Positions 5,825-7,102 of a stretch of DNA of 7,102 bases are shown piece by piece. Each line of letters starts with the position of its first letter. Within the stretch, counting starts at the first letter, position 1. This DNA is from Methylothermaceae bacterium. GTDB taxonomy: Bacteria > Pseudomonadota > Gammaproteobacteria > Methylococcales > Methylothermaceae. Made by a program: the position numbers and the translations under genes. The notes under the pieces are model-generated. The model did no database searches, was not told the DNA's origin, and saw only the letters and a program-made list of their open reading frames with translations. Location: assembly GCA_027024125.1 (NCBI GenBank), contig JALVSV010000065.1:1-7102 (forward strand), read 5' to 3'.

Positions 5825-6580
5825 TTACCAGCGATATCTGCTGTGTTGACGGGGAGTTTGGGCGACGTGTTCGGCCAGATAATCGCGCCGGTGCAATGGA
5901 CCTGCCAGGTACAGCCCGGCCAGGAAACCGCCTGCATGGGCCCAGAAGGCGACGCCACCTTCCGTGGTATCGGTGAAGATGCCTGCCAGAAGCTGAATCA
6001 GGAACCAGTAGCCCAACATGAAATAGGCCGGGACGGCAATGATGGTGACATAGAAACCAAAAGGTACGATGTTTTCGACCCGGGCATTGGGATACAGCCG
6101 GGCATAGGCACCCATGACCCCACCGATGGCACCCGATGCCCCCACCATCGGCACGGTGCTGGAGGGATCGCCGAGGATCTGTGCGCCGGCGGCGGCCAGA
6201 CCACAGAGGAGGTAGAAGACGAGGAACCTGCCAGTGCCCATGGCATCCTCGACATTGTCCCCGAAGATCCACAGGAACCACATGTTGGTCAGCAGATGAA
6301 ACCAGCTGCCATGCATGAACATGTGGCTGATGAGGGTCATCATCGGCGCACGATTGTCCAGCACACACTCCATATTCGGGCCCAGTGAAATGCTGTCTCC
6401 CGGTTTGAGGCTGCCCAGCAGCTCACCAGGGATCAGAGCCCAGTCACACATGGATTGAAGCAACGCCATAGGGTCTCCAAAACCCTGCATTCCCGCCCAG
6501 ACCAAAATATTGAGTCCGATAATGATATATACAGCCAGCGGAGTACGAATGATCGGGTTCTCATCGCGGATGGGAAACAT
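5825..6580 (-). CDS. Rhomboid-family intramembrane serine protease
   Basis: Rhomboids cut membrane proteins inside or near their transmembrane segments using a Ser-His dyad. This 251-aa protein has about six membrane spans. The catalytic serine is Ser149 in GASG (147-150) and the catalytic histidine is His215 in AFWAHAGG. His95 and Asn99 in HLLTN match the oxyanion-site pair of E. coli GlpG (His150/Asn154). The loop SHMFMHGSWFHLLTNMWFL is typical of the bacterial subfamily whose N-terminus starts MFPIRDENP. There is no large cytoplasmic N-terminal domain, unlike GlpG. ATG 6580 fits the family and has an AGAGGTCAGG stretch just upstream. It is the first gene of a pair with ycgN (4-bp gap). The minus-strand DNA upstream contains a weak TTGTGG-17-TAATTT candidate promoter. 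The substrate is unknown. Confidence 0.96.
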   Translation of the reverse strand: MFPIRDENPIIRTPLAVYIIIGLNILVWAGMQGFGDPMALLQSMCDWALIPGELLGSLKPGDSISLGPNMECVLDNRAPMMTLISHMFMHGSWFHLLTNMWFLWIFGDNVEDAMGTGRFLVFYLLCGLAAAGAQILGDPSSTVPMVGASGAIGGVMGAYARLYPNARVENIVPFGFYVTIIAVPAYFMLGYWFLIQLLAGIFTDTTEGGVAFWAHAGGFLAGLYLAGPLHRRDYLAEHVAQTPRQHSRYRW

Positions 6581-6789
6581 CGCCTGACCTCTGGGTGTTT
6601 CTGGTGGTCTTTCGAATAGTGCTGATTTGCGTGTCCAAAATTAGCATAATCACCTTGATCCCACAACCGGTGTGAATTTTATGGCGCTCCATGAGGCATT
6701 GAGCCGGAATTCTGGCCGGCGGGCCGGGTGTCAGACATTTTGCACACCAGCAAAGAATCTGGGGTTGCAGGATCGGAATCTTGTTGCCG
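6581..6789. other. Intergenic spacer upstream of the rhomboid operon
   Basis: I see no credible gene in these 209 bp. On the minus strand it follows the coiled-coil gene and precedes the rhomboid gene. A 5-bp hairpin GCCGG/CCGGC (6703-6720, 8-nt loop) and another at the end of the coiled-coil gene, TGCCG/CGGCA (6785-6800), lack a following T-run on either strand, so neither is a convincing terminator. Read-through from the coiled-coil gene into the rhomboid operon is possible. Confidence 0.4.
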
Positions 6790-7102
6790 CTATTTCGGCA
6801 GATGGGTGAGGAACCATTCGAGCAGGCGGATCAGGGCGATGATGGCACCGATGGAGCCGATGACCCAGAGGGTCTGGCGGTGGATGGCCTGGGTGAGGCG
6901 GACTTCCACCGCCTTGAGTTCCAGCCTGACCTGGTCGATTTCCTTCTGCAGCTCCAGCTTGCTCTGGTCGATTTCCTTCTGCAACTCCAGCCTGACGGTT
7001 TCGATTTCCCTGAGCAGGCGCAGCTCGGTTTCCTTGAGGTCACTGCGCACCTGCTCGATTTCCCTGAGCAGGCGCAATTCGGTTTCCTTAAGCTCACCAC
7101 GC
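6790..7102 (-). CDS. Coiled-coil protein with C-terminal membrane anchor (N-terminus beyond window edge)
   Basis: The open frame enters from the right edge and ends at TAG 6790-6792, giving 103 visible residues. Most of it is a highly charged coiled coil made of repeating units (LKETELRLLREIE, then EIDQxxLELQK), rich in Leu, Glu, Arg and Lys. It is followed by one hydrophobic span (TLWVIGSIGAIIALIRLLEW) and a short tail ending HLPK. The layout, coiled coil then a tail anchor, resembles the DUF1640/CCDC90-like bacterial proteins, but the repeats make similarity searches unreliable and I treat this as a suggestion. A TTG at 7077 should not be taken as the start, because the repeat pattern continues upstream of it to the edge. 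Function is unknown. Confidence 0.8.
   Translation of the reverse strand, partial: RGELKETELRLLREIEQVRSDLKETELRLLREIETVRLELQKEIDQSKLELQKEIDQVRLELKAVEVRLTQAIHRQTLWVIGSIGAIIALIRLLEWFLTHLPK
6902..7102 (-). repeat. In-frame tandem repeats of 33 bp and 54 bp encoding the coiled coil
   Basis: Two contiguous 33-bp units (6935-6967 and 6968-7000) match at 23 of their first 24 positions, and a diverged third unit may precede them at 6902-6934. They abut a 54-bp unit (7001-7054), whose first 48 bases match the next unit (7055-7102) at 42 positions; that unit runs into the window edge. In protein terms these are 11-residue and 18-residue (11+7) periods, both compatible with coiled-coil geometry. Confidence 0.85.

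Noticed and set aside
5705..6388. 227-codon plus-strand frame opposite the rhomboid operon
   Set aside because: It is antisense to a rhomboid gene with all catalytic residues; the composition looks like reverse-strand translation, with no domain.
6703..6720. GCCGG/CCGGC hairpin considered as a terminator for the coiled-coil gene
   Set aside because: The stem is only 5 bp with an 8-nt loop, and no T-run follows on either strand.
6902..7102. Regular repeats considered as a CRISPR array
   Set aside because: The units are contiguous, without unique spacers, and stay in frame as a coiled-coil coding sequence.

Overview
The window looks like chromosomal DNA from a gammaproteobacterium. The evidence is family-level: a UPF0260/YcgN-type cysteine protein, a DUF2782 secreted protein (typical of Pseudomonas-like and Chromatiales/Methylococcales genomes), a HypB with the E. 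coli-type N-terminal nickel site, and strong Shine-Dalgarno sequences. I cannot name a genus. I see no tRNA, rRNA, insertion sequence, phage gene or CRISPR array.

Layout. Positions 1-2187 (minus) hold most of a type-2 alpha-glucan phosphorylase whose C-terminus lies beyond the left edge. A 205 bp spacer follows, then a 73-aa four-cysteine protein (minus), read divergently from hypB (plus). hypB overlaps corA by one base, so the two form a coupled pair: a nickel-handling GTPase and a divalent-cation channel. Just after corA a strong sigma70-like promoter drives a 46-codon single-membrane-span protein, and a 12-bp-stem intrinsic terminator lies at 4871-4907. Next come two abutting hairpins and a DUF2782 secreted protein (plus). 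It converges, with only 3 bp between stop codons, on a two-gene minus-strand operon of a rhomboid protease and a YcgN/UPF0260 protein. The right edge cuts a minus-strand coiled-coil protein with a C-terminal membrane anchor, built from 33-bp and 54-bp tandem repeats.

How the genes work together. Apart from hypB-corA (metal handling) and rhomboid-ycgN (co-transcription), the neighbours look like unrelated housekeeping functions. No multi-gene defence, biosynthetic or mobile system is evident. The best candidates for something undescribed are the 46-aa membrane protein with its own promoter and downstream terminator, the four-cysteine protein sharing a control region with hypB, and the tandem-hairpin leader before the DUF2782 gene.
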